In this document: in pieces, positions 7,301 through 13,677 of the stretch
Position numbering within the stretch: position 1 is the stretch's first letter
Layout: every line of letters begins with the position of its first letter
Source: Acanthaster planci
Lineage: Eukaryota > Echinodermata > Asteroidea > Valvatida > Acanthasteridae
NCBI RefSeq assembly: GCF_001949145.1
Contig: NW_019091763.1
Coordinates: 65,746-79,422, forward strand
Direction of reading: 5' to 3'
Length of the DNA: 13,677 nucleotides
Notes under the pieces: model-generated
Told to the model about the DNA's origin: nothing
Database searches by the model: none
Seen by the model: only the letters and a program-made list of their open reading frames with translations
Position numbers and translations under genes: made by a program

Positions 7301-9357
7301 ATTGTAACGGTGAGAATGATATAACAGATGTGTTAGAAAATGTTAGAAACAAAGGCCTCTTTGGTTGTCGTTTGGTGATGACCACTACGAATGCAACTTC
7401 AGCACAAAATATGAGTAGAGACTGTGACTTGCGTCACGTTACAATAGGTGGTTTTTCTGATCCACATTCAGGTGAAGAAAGTTACGCACAGAAATTAGGA
7501 AAGATTTCAAAAGGAAATTGTTCAGATCTTTTAAAAAGAGATATTTTGTCTCCAAACATAACACAACTTCCAGCCATTTTGGATTCCCTGATTTCGTTGG
7601 AATCTAAGACTAGTCCTTTCAATCTGCATTCCACATTTGGAAGTCTGATCGTGATGGCGTTAAAATGTATGTTCGGGAAACTTGATAACAACTTGGCCAA
7701 CGGTGACTCTGGTATATCAGGCCCGCTCACTGAGCCCCAAACAGCTTTTGCAATTAATTGCGGCAAAGTGTGTTTATCGAGAATGATAAACGGTTGTGAA
7801 AATCCAGCAGAGGTACCCAAAAGGGATTTCGTAAATGGTGTTGTAGAGAATGGAATCAAAATGGGGCTTTTCCAAGAGTCTGAAGGAAGGAATTCCAATA
7901 GAGAAGATGCAACTTTGCGGACCAATGCTGATGGTAGTTTGAAATTTGTCTTGGAAGTATTTGCAGTGTTTTGTGCAAGTAAGCATATGGCCCAAAATGT
8001 CCAAGAGTGGTTGCCTAGAATAAATGGCAGTAATGTTGAAAAGTTTGAGAACTTGCTGGTCTTTGCTGCATGTAGTTCACAGAGTCATGATACTGCTCAC
8101 ACCATTGTGAATCATTTGGCTGGGATCATCCACCAGGAAAGGGAGGTCATTGATCAATTGAGAGATCGGATTCAGCTGGAGAAGTTCATTGACGTTTGTT
8201 TGGAAATCAATTTTGAAGGAAGGATGGAGGGCAGGTTAAATGATCTATTTGCTCAGATTTTTCCTGAAGGACGGCTTTGCTTCACTGGCATGTCTGGCCG
8301 CAGGCTCAGATGTTTGGCGTACATGATGAAGTATGCCTACCACCCAGATCATGAGCAGAACGTGAATCGCCTACGAGACGATGAGCAGAACGTGAACCGC
8401 CTACGAGATAATGAGCAGAATGTGAACCTGAAGTGTGTTCAGTTGTGTCGTCTTGAGAGGCAGACTCCGGATGAGTTCAGAGAATGTACTGAGAGTTTGT
8501 ATCCCGGAGCTTTCGGAAACTTGAGAGCTGGAGATGAAACACGGTTTGCATGTGAAAACCGTGAAGCGGTTGCACGTATGACTGCAGTCCGACGACAACT
8601 AGAATCAAGAGAGAGATATCTACCTAGGTTTCCCTCTGACCTTTCGGACGGAAGTGTCCTTCGTAGCATCCATTCCTGGGGTTTACAAGAGATCACAGAG
8701 TTGCAATATGGTGAATGCCATTCATCTACATCAGCATCAGAGTTTGTTCGATATCTCCTTCAACTGGAAGATCTCGATTCCATTGTTCTTTTGGGGACAA
8801 TTATTGATTCCCAACAAATTCGTGACCTTGTCCACGCTCTTCATAAGTTTAAAAAATTCAAGAGGATAGATTTCCGTTTCAACAAGGAAATGGACAACAG
8901 GGCTTTTAAGAAAGCAATGCTACGGCTTTCTGCTTGTAAAGACCTTGTTGACCTGAGGCTGTCTCTGTACAAAGTCGATGGCAAAGGATTTTCACAAGTT
9001 ACAAAGAAGATCTCGAAAGTTGAGCCGCTGTTAAGACGGTTAGAGACACTGCATCTTCTTCATGTTAGTGCCGTTGAACCTTTCTGCGATTTCATCCAAA
9101 AAATCTTGCAATACATGAATAATCTGCAGTGTATCCATGTATCTGCCCTGGCTGAAGATGAAAACCCGGATGCACGTATACCACACATGATCGTTGAAAA
9201 GATCCGGCAGGAAAAGCCGAATCTCAAGGAGCTTTTTGTTGATGGCAAGAATGAATTAACGTCAGAAAGAGGTGTTGCAGATGCTTCATCCACGTCATCA
9301 GGGTCGGCCGTAGGCAGATCAGGAGATGCGATTTTAGAAATGGAATCAAAGCTGTGA
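988..9357 (+). CDS. Multi-exon gene: Ig x3 - sushi x2 - TM - NACHT/LRR receptor (5' end missing)
   Basis: I assembled seven exons: 988-1332, 1724-2083, 2628-2948, 3821-3994, 4200-4376, 5359-5454 and 6914-9357. Each begins after an AG and, except the last, ends before a GT donor (GTAAGC, GTAATT, GTATGT, GTGAGT, GTGTGT, GTAAGT). Every border is phase 1, so the total length is a multiple of three and the junction codons (D, D, V, P, E, C) contain no stop. The product is at least 1304 residues: ectodomain 1-459, membrane segment about 464-483, then a cytoplasmic NLR-like part to the stop at 9355-9357. By domain content it should bind a ligand outside the cell and use a nucleotide-driven STAND switch inside; this is inference. 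No exon encoding a start methionine and signal peptide was found in 1-987. The alternative is two genes, Ig/CCP-TM and NLR, but the matching phase, a good acceptor at 6913 and the lack of a plausible NLR start argue against it. Confidence 0.72.
1333..1723 (+). other. Intron 1 of visible gene
   Basis: This 391-bp intron has GT/AG borders and phase 1. It holds ACATGTA-rich DNA near 1400-1455 and a short perfect hairpin at 1494-1521. I see no additional exon. The open frame on the - strand across 1577-1828 has no recognisable domain and overlaps the next Ig exon, so it is a shadow. Confidence 0.65.
1724..2083 (+). CDS. Exon: Ig-like domain 2
   Basis: This exon encodes residues 116-234. Ig hallmarks are the first cysteine in HKVPC, the tryptophan in VVYWSVG, the strand D/E pattern FSIDSDASLTVNSL, and the second cysteine in VTFWCHIF. 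The tryptophan just before the second cysteine replaces the usual tyrosine corner. One sequon (NGT) lies near the end. The acceptor is ttcatattcag before 1724 and the donor is G/GTAATT after 2083. Both borders are phase 1 and the exon is 360 bp, so it could be skipped without a frame change. It resembles Ig1 in layout (a HK.PC cysteine strand, then about 16-20 residues to the tryptophan), suggesting the two arose by exon duplication. The sequence is too diverged to name an Ig subclass. Confidence 0.76.
2084..2627 (+). other. Intron 2 of visible gene
   Basis: This 544-bp phase 1 intron is AT-rich with a few TACATGTA words (near 2120 and 2568). No domain-coding frame or clear repeat was seen. 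Confidence 0.6.
2628..2948 (+). CDS. Exon: Ig-like domain 3
   Basis: This exon encodes residues 236-341. The visible Ig features are the cysteine in QVLPC, an extra cysteine just before the core tryptophan (VCNVQWFHE), the strand E segment FGLVISSANSSHAG, and the second core cysteine in PYNCTV, the most canonical Y-x-C of the three Ig domains. Sequons NST, NVS, NSS and NCT predict heavy glycosylation. The acceptor is cactcag before 2628 and the donor is G/GTATGT after 2948; both are phase 1 and the length is 321 bp. A downstream tccag at 2636-2640 would give the wrong phase, which supports the chosen border. The extra cysteine may pair across domains or remain free. Confidence 0.78.
2949..3820 (+). 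other. Intron 3, carrying a MITE-like element
   Basis: This 872-bp phase 1 intron separates the Ig block from the sushi block. Bases 3036-3378 are an inverted-repeat element, described separately. The remainder (3379-3820) is AT-rich, with no coding signature and a pyrimidine-rich acceptor ending tttgtttccag. Confidence 0.6.
3036..3378. mobile_element. MITE-like element built of CAACCC/GGGTTG palindromes
   Basis: The ends are terminal inverted repeats: AGGCCTTTTCACACT at 3036-3050 against the complement of AGTGTAAAAAGGCCT at 3364-3378, 14 of 15 positions pairing. ATA flanks both sides (3033-3035 and 3379-3381), a possible 3-bp target duplication. The interior is packed with CAACCC and GGGTTGA words that pair with each other, including a near-perfect palindrome at 3180-3197 extended by GCTCAT/ATGAGC. 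It has no coding capacity, so it would be a non-autonomous DNA transposon. The superfamily cannot be fixed: Harbinger-like is possible from the short target duplication. Confidence 0.72.
3821..3994 (+). CDS. Exon: sushi/CCP domain 1
   Basis: This exon encodes residues 343-399, a complete complement-control-protein module in one exon, as is typical. The four cysteines and the conserved core are visible in order: ECPNPGMP, then FMPGAEVSFHC, LDGYEREG, FSVCQENGEW and PVPKC. The tryptophan before the last cysteine and the G-Y after the second cysteine fit the family. The acceptor is ttgtttccag before 3821 and the donor is C/GTGAGT after 3994; both are phase 1 and the length is 174 bp. CCP modules usually mediate protein or glycan recognition on the cell surface. 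The ligand is unknown. Confidence 0.87.
4200..4376 (+). CDS. Exon: sushi/CCP domain 2
   Basis: This exon encodes residues 401-458. Four cysteines occur in the expected order: NCLEIAAPGNG, RIDFSCDPGFSLVG, SVTCENGQW and PVPTC, with the conserved tryptophan before the last cysteine. Sequons NGS occur twice. The acceptor is tttttcaatag before 4200 and the donor is G/GTGTGT after 4376; both are phase 1 and the length is 177 bp. It follows sushi 1 after only a 205-bp intron, and the two exons are nearly equal in size, which suggests local duplication. Confidence 0.86.
4377..5358 (+). other. Intron 5 of visible gene
   Basis: This 982-bp phase 1 intron separates the last sushi exon from the membrane exon. 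The open frames in it (about 4748-5183 on the - strand and 5071-5397 on the + strand) show no domain and differ from the gene's frame or borders. A further small stalk exon cannot be excluded, but I see none. Confidence 0.55.
5359..5454 (+). CDS. Exon: transmembrane segment
   Basis: This short 96-bp exon encodes residues 460-490. It reads SSDW, then a hydrophobic stretch YLSAILPVAALVVICGLLW, then basic KRKW and LLEK. Polar residues first and a KRK stop-transfer cluster after predict a type I single-pass topology, with the Ig/CCP side outside and the C-terminal side in the cytoplasm. The acceptor is attacaag before 5359 and the donor is T/GTAAGT after 5454, an optimal donor; both are phase 1. 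If the next intron were retained, the frame would run 37 residues from C491 to a stop at 5562-5564, giving a short-tailed receptor. Skipping the exon keeps frame and would remove the membrane anchor. Confidence 0.74.
5455..6913 (+). other. Intron 6, carrying a long inverted-repeat element
   Basis: This 1459-bp phase 1 intron lies between the membrane exon and the NLR exon. It contains a perfect 11-bp inverted repeat (5470-5480 and 5527-5537) just after the donor, the 670-bp foldback element (5780-6449), an AATAAA at 6861-6866, and a strong pyrimidine tract (6897-6909) before the acceptor. No additional exon is evident. Confidence 0.6.
5780..6449. mobile_element. Foldback/MITE-like element with ~170-bp inverted arms
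   Basis: The left arm, about 5780-5960, and the right arm, about 6275-6449, are imperfect reverse complements. Shared blocks include ATAGCTCTAC at the tip, GTTAGTATTC, GGACGGGATC, ATAGTAAGGTGACAATGG, CACCTACTGGCTT and CAAACGGTTGGG. ATATGG directly flanks the left tip (5774-5779) and recurs after the right tip (6451-6456), a likely target-site duplication of at least 6 bp. The middle (about 5961-6274) is unrelated single-copy-looking DNA. A 68-codon open frame on the - strand (5942-6148) crosses it without a recognised transposase motif. It is probably a non-autonomous DNA transposon of a group that makes 6-8 bp duplications. Confidence 0.75.
6914..9357 (+). CDS. Terminal exon: NACHT/STAND NTPase with LRR tail
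   Basis: This exon encodes residues 492-1304 and the stop. A basic juxtamembrane stretch (KIKVLRLKRPAVQPRREK) leads into a P-loop domain. Walker A is GKCGSGKST at 556-564. Walker B is LLILVDDCNG, with the aspartates at 619-620. A sensor-1-like strand, GCRLVMTTTN, spans 642-651, and LPAILDSL fits the proline of the NACHT helical part. FVLEVFAVFC from about 835 resembles the conserved F...QEF.A motif of the NLR HD2 region. From about 1107 to 1266 come roughly five ribonuclease-inhibitor-type leucine-rich repeats, diverged. A three-copy decapeptide repeat sits at 970-995. NLRs act as ATP/ADP-switched oligomerising sensors. The Walker B lacks the usual D-G-x-D-E form and looks partly NB-ARC-like, so STAND ATPase is certain and NACHT is likely. 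No death-fold effector domain is present. The acceptor is ctttttcaaag before 6914, phase 1. Confidence 0.85.
8350..8427 (+). repeat. In-frame 30-bp tandem repeat in the NLR exon
   Basis: Two full 30-bp units (8350-8379, 8380-8409) and an 18-bp partial third (8410-8427) encode (H/D/N)EQNVNRLRD repeats. They lie between the helical region and the LRRs. The copies differ at only a few bases, mostly silent, so the expansion is recent or homogenised. The unit length preserves frame. Confidence 0.93.
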
Positions 9358-10106
9358 ACTCCGTGGTTCCAGTTCAGGGTTCCCATGTTCTGCATGTTGG
9401 GCATTGCCTGACATTCATTTATACCTCTGTACCAACAGAGGGCTCAACCAATCCTACATGAGTTTTAATATCCAGAAGATCCCTAGATGTCCCGTCTACT
9501 ACAAGCATCAACTCCAAGACTTAATCCAGTCAACACAGCACCTTCATCAGACAAAACTGGGATGATCACCTTGAGAGAAAATGGTGTCCCAAGACAGACA
9601 TTGAGAGCACGTCTGTTTTTCATACTCCAACCCAAATGATGTATCACTTGGTGATACCTGCTGACGATACCGCGTATTTATATACATGTTCATGTGTTTC
9701 CTCCTGCATTCATTGTTCAGTGTCACTGAAACATTCTGATCAGGATATACTTATTCCGCAAGACGGATTTGTTAAGAGGAAAATACTTTTAGGTCAATCA
9801 TCCTATCCATGTATTTTCATTGAAAGATGGCAGTTGAAAACCCGTGCACTGCTGTGAAATTTGCCAACACTGAATATTAGACAGGTTTTTACTTTCTCCT
9901 TGATGTGTCATTTATACTTGGTGGAGTCGCATGCTCCTGGGGTTCGTCCTTGAACTCAGAACTCGAAGTACATGTTCAGCGTTTGTTCCAGCAAGAACTT
10001 CCAAAGTCATCTGTGGTCCTTATGTTAGATTCACTCATCAGTACTCGTTATCCAGTCACTGCCGCAAGAAATCAAAGGGAGCAATAATCTGGAAAATGAC
10101 TGATAT

Positions 10107-10162
10107 GAATACACTAATAGGAATACACTGATAGGAATACACTGATAGGAATACACTGATAT
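10107..10162 (+). repeat. 14-bp tandem repeat, four copies
   Basis: The unit GAATACACTGATAG is repeated four times. The first copy has one change (CTAATAG) and the last has one change (GATAT). It lies in the presumed 3' UTR and is non-coding. Confidence 0.95.
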
Positions 10163-10174
10163 GCTGTGGGTGAA

Positions 10175-10210
10175 ATCCGTTGATGCCCAGTCATCCGTTG
10201 ATGCCCAGCC
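10175..10210 (+). repeat. 18-bp tandem repeat, two copies
   Basis: The unit ATCCGTTGATGCCCAGTC is followed directly by a copy with one change (T to C at the 17th base). It starts 12 bp after the 14-bp array. Confidence 0.93.
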
Positions 10211-10440
10211 ATCTGTGTTCCCGGCACCTCTGTACTTACACTTATCTGAGGCTGCTTTTAAGATGTGATGATGCTTCTTGGGTTGTAGCTCTATGGTGAT
10301 ACACAAGTGCAATATTTTGTACCAAAGTCATGTACTGTTCACGTTAATGTACTTCTGCTATTCAACAATTTACGAACGGTGTAGTGTGATGCTAGGGCTC
10401 TTTTTTAATTTTCCAGTACTAGCTTTTATATGCTTGCTTT

Positions 10441-10446
10441 AATAAA
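10441..10446 (+). terminator. Polyadenylation signal AATAAA
   Basis: This is the first canonical AATAAA after the stop codon of the receptor gene. It sits 1084 bp downstream and would end a 1.1-kb 3' UTR. Confidence 0.45.
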
Positions 10447-10687
10447 AGACGACCTGAAGGCACAGGGAAAGCTAAGTGCAATCTACTTACGTTAAGATTC
10501 ATGCCTCCTCTATATCTCCAGTTTTCGCAAGGAGATTTTGCCAGGTTTACTATCAAATGCTGCCTTACTATTGTATGGAATATTGCTCAAGTGCAATTGT
10601 TTCCTGGTAATTTTAATTCATTTGGAACTTGCATGCTATTCGGCTTGTCTTTGTATCAACTTACAAACTGCTTCATGAAGCCTATAA

Positions 10688-10693
10688 AATAAA
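10688..10693 (+). terminator. Alternative polyadenylation signal AATAAA
   Basis: A second AATAAA is followed within 40 bp by a T/G-rich stretch (CTGCCTGTTAGCCATTGTT), the usual downstream element. It may be the main site or an alternative to 10441. Confidence 0.42.
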
Positions 10694-11499
10694 ATTTACC
10701 TGCCTGTTAGCCATTGTTCTTGCTGCCTACAGGTGTTATTGAACAGCCAAAGTATTTTGTTATATGATTTACTCTGCCTTAAAAACATTTTTATTGAAAA
10801 TGTCTCTTGTTTTGTTATACACACGTAGTCTGAAGGTGAAATTAGTGTCCCTACGTGATCCATCATGATTGTTTTCTGTTGTAAAAAATTGTAATGTTTC
10901 CACTTTTTTACTTGAACTTTCTCTTTCTAATTTAATGTTTTACTTTTCCAAACATGAAAGCTTGAAAAGCGCCCCCAACAAAGTAAAGATTTCGCGCATT
11001 ATGATTTGCCAACGCATTGCAAAGTCTTGGAGGGGCACCATTGTGAAACGTCCATAAGTTCAGGCATTGTGGGGGGATTGAAGGATGGCAATCGTGTCAT
11101 CGTTATAAAATGTATGTACTACATGTATGTATATGTTGTTATTGGTATTAGAATTGTAATTATAGATATCCAAAGATATGCACAAATATGTTTGTGGTAC
11201 ATACATCTCTACGTGCTATGAACTTGGTTCACTGTTGAGGGTATTTAAATGGCAGTTTGTACTATACAGGTATAAAAACTGTAGCTACATTGTATTCCTG
11301 GAAGCTTGTGACACGTGCCAAAAAAATAAGCTATATCGTAAGGATTAATTCGAGGATGAAGAAAAAATATTTGATGTTCGGCCAGTATTTAGAAAAGATT
11401 TGAACCAGTACTTGTTTTTGAAAACTATTTAAGTGCTTATTTTGTTTAGTGGAGTATAGATTCGTATGGTTTGACTTGTTTCCAAATTTGGGTTGTATA

Positions 11500-11975
11500 T
11501 GTGACCACAAGTATGAGCAAGGTTACGAAGAGCGTGGGAAAATAATCAGAATATATGCACGTAAAATGCATTTCTACATAAATTAATGATGTACAATAGC
11601 TTTGATGTAGTGTGTAAATTAGTACATGAATTATGCTGTAAAATATTTGCCTTTAAGTATATATGCTTTTGTTGTTTTTTATATTTAAATTGTTAAAATG
11701 CTTCTTTCTTTTCTGAAGTGCAGTATCGTTTCGCTTGGGAGTTCCATGCGAATACATTCCACATTTGGAAACAGGTCAGATTGTCATGTAGCCCCCTTCC
11801 AACTTTTGGCCATCTTTGTGACCAAAGTGTGTGCAAAGCTTGGTTGAGCATGCAAATTGAACAAGGTACTTGTATATATGCTTTTTCTCGGAATAAATTA
11901 ACGATAAGCAATGGTTTTGATAGTATGTGTAAATCAGTACATGTGTATGCTATAAAAAGCCATTCTGACGCCTCT
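11500..11975 (+). repeat. Diverged direct duplication, ~313-bp offset
   Basis: The best-matching parts are 11579-11643 and 11892-11956. Both read ATAAATTAA, then a CAAT-G-TTTGAT block, GTGTAAAT-AGTACATG and TATGCT-TAAAA. Weaker similarity (GTGACCA, GCAAGG) extends upstream to about 11500 and 11817. The estimated identity over the core is roughly three quarters or more. Confidence 0.65.
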
Positions 11976-13221
11976 AAAGTGTCTGTTTGCTTTTATACTG
12001 TAACGCTAGTGAACGGGACTTTTAACTTTGGACTCGTTCACCAAAAATTCTTCTTATTTTCTCTTTATGAAGGGTACATGTCATTACACAAACGAAAAGC
12101 ATTTTCATATCGTGATCTCTGTTGCACGGGCTCAGTTTTTCGGGAGCATTAGTAGTAGATGTATTATTTTCTAACACACCCCTGCCTTCCTAAAGAAGTT
12201 AGAATGTTTGCCACCTTTTGGAAATGTATTGTTTATTGTAATTTTGTAAGCCATGCTACATGTGTCTGCCTTTTCAAAACCGGTAGACCTAGTGAAACTG
12301 ACGTTTTACAGACGAAATCTGACGTCCTTTTTTAGACTGTATGCATCCTGTGCATGTACCGAGTATTTTCTGCGTACATTGTAGCTGGATGGTAAGTTGG
12401 ATTAGATATATTCCGTGAGGCTAGTTTTCCGGCGATATGAAGACCCAAACTGGTTGGAACTTCGACTGCACGCAAGTCTTTGATACTGTATTTTAAAGGT
12501 AAAAATTGTCTGAAATATTTCCGACAAAAGTGCACTTAAAGTCATTAAATACAGTGCCTCATTTATATACATTGTAACCGAAGACGCGTTCTCAGAACAA
12601 CTCATCTTTACATTGTCATATTAATGTAATTATATTTTATAAGTGACAAATTACGACTTTTAAGGAAAGGCTGTGAAATGTCGAATAAATATAGTCTGCC
12701 AGTTTTCCCGAAGAGAAATTTTTGTGAGTCTTGGTGTTGTCTCTCTGCGCGTTTCCACGCTTATGCAAGAAGAGATTGGGGCGGGGAACGACTGACCACC
12801 CTGTTGCTGATGCCAAAACCACCCGGGGAAACTTGACTTCGACGGCAGTCCAGAAAAAAAAAAGACTCAAAATATTATTTGGGCCACCATTGTCTAAAAT
12901 ACAGTGTATGGCAAAAGTAGAAGCCCATTGACGTATGATACAAAATACATGTAAAATCCTGTGTCAAGTTGAAACATGTTGGGGCGCTTTCAACTGTTTT
13001 CCAATTTTGTCTGTTGCTTTAAATGTGTTTGTGAGCTGCGTTAACTTGAACAGCGTAGGCTTATCTGCAGGGGGGCTATATGTAGCCGTGGAAGAGATCC
13101 AGGTGTTGACGACGAGACGTAGGCTCATACAATGGCCAAAAAGCATTCGCTGAAACAAAGTTGGAAAGGATATTCGGGCTTTCTGATCTACCCCTCTAAA
13201 AATTAACTTAAAGATAATGTA

Positions 13222-13315
13222 AGAAACGATGAAAAAGTGGAGATTCTTTTATTCGAATGGACGAGGAGTCCGAGCCCATTCGAATTAAATAATCTCTACC
13301 TTTTGAGTCGTTTCT
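13222..13315. repeat. Strong imperfect hairpin with 15-nt loop
   Basis: The arms 13222-13260 and 13276-13315 pair along nearly their whole length. AGAAACGA at the outside matches TCGTTTCT, and ATTCGAATGG at the loop side matches CCATTCGAAT. The loop is ACGAGGAGTCCGAGC. It could be a tiny MITE or a transcribed hairpin RNA. Confidence 0.8.
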
Positions 13316-13677
13316 CTAACAGAAACTACGTCCCTCCCTCCAGTTTTGTCCACATTGTATAAAGGAACAAAAGATCTTTAGGCCTACCAATGCTTTGAGC
13401 TGTTAGATGAATTCCATCCATTGTTTAGGGTTGGCCAGCTATGTTGGTGCAGGCGTTCACTTCGGCTGGATGCACAACGATTTTGTTCACACGCAGAGTG
13501 CATGCTTATGAAGTTAGACACAGAGACATGCAGTCAGCATCATCAGTAGTTCGTAGTGCACACCCTGTGTCTTCATTACCTGACAAGTTCAAAAGGAAGT
13601 TACCCGTGGAAATGTGCTAGTTTGTAGCCTTTGATGCTAGCGTTGTAACTCTGCGGAGCTGGGGACTTTTTACACCA

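Larger units (their letters stand above)
9358..10446 (+). other. 3' UTR of the receptor gene
   Basis: From the stop at 9355-9357 to the first canonical AATAAA (10441-10446) there is no gene-like frame. The stretch holds the two tandem repeats at 10107-10162 and 10175-10210. The open frames here (9636-9857, 9905-10131) are short and have no domain. The extent is inferred from the signal only. Confidence 0.5.
10694..13677. other. Non-coding flank without a recognised gene
   Basis: This stretch is AT-rich with scattered short open frames, the largest 144 codons at 11718-12152 (+). None has a recognisable domain, a coding-like composition or supporting splice sites. It contains the old duplication around 11500-11975 and the hairpin at 13222-13315. 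Bases 12740-12850 are more GC-rich than the surroundings, but no promoter element could be named. Confidence 0.5.

Noticed and set aside
11718-12152. 144-codon + strand open frame as a gene
   Set aside because: No domain, cysteine and aromatic-rich AT-driven composition, and part of it is a diverged copy of nearby non-coding sequence.
13222-13315. Hammerhead ribozyme at the hairpin
   Set aside because: The conserved CUGAUGA and GAAA core elements are not arranged around three stems; it is a single long stem-loop.

Overview
The window looks like nuclear DNA of an invertebrate deuterostome, most likely an amphioxus (Branchiostoma). The reasons are compact introns with GT/AG borders and pyrimidine-rich acceptors, frequent ACATGTA/TACATGTA words in the non-coding DNA, several short inverted-repeat elements, and one large immune-type gene built from exon-sized domain cassettes. 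The species is an inference. No bacterial-style operon, tRNA, rRNA or CRISPR array was seen.

One gene on the + strand dominates (about 988-9357, plus a 3' UTR). Read exon by exon it encodes three immunoglobulin-like domains (988-1332, 1724-2083, 2628-2948), two sushi/CCP domains (3821-3994, 4200-4376), one membrane-spanning exon (5359-5454) and a 2.4-kb terminal exon (6914-9357). The terminal exon carries a NACHT/STAND P-loop NTPase, a helical region, an in-frame 10-residue tandem repeat and a leucine-rich-repeat tail, as in NLR proteins. All seven acceptors and all six donors are phase 1. The junction codons give no stop, and the joined frame runs 1304 residues from the first complete codon to TGA at 9355. 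The signal-peptide exon was not found and probably lies upstream.

The predicted product is a single-pass membrane receptor with an Ig/CCP ectodomain and an NLR-like cytoplasmic ATPase. NLRs are normally cytosolic, so this architecture is the main point of interest. Residue numbers used below count from the first complete codon of the first visible exon (base 990).

Regions: 1-590 is non-genic or the decayed 3' end of a LINE-like element; 591-987 is probably intron. Introns 3 and 6 carry inverted-repeat (MITE-like) elements at 3036-3378 and 5780-6449. The 3' UTR runs from 9358 to a polyadenylation signal at 10441 or 10688. The rest (10694-13677) shows no convincing gene. It holds an old roughly 313-bp-offset duplication (about 11500-11975) and a strong hairpin (13222-13315).
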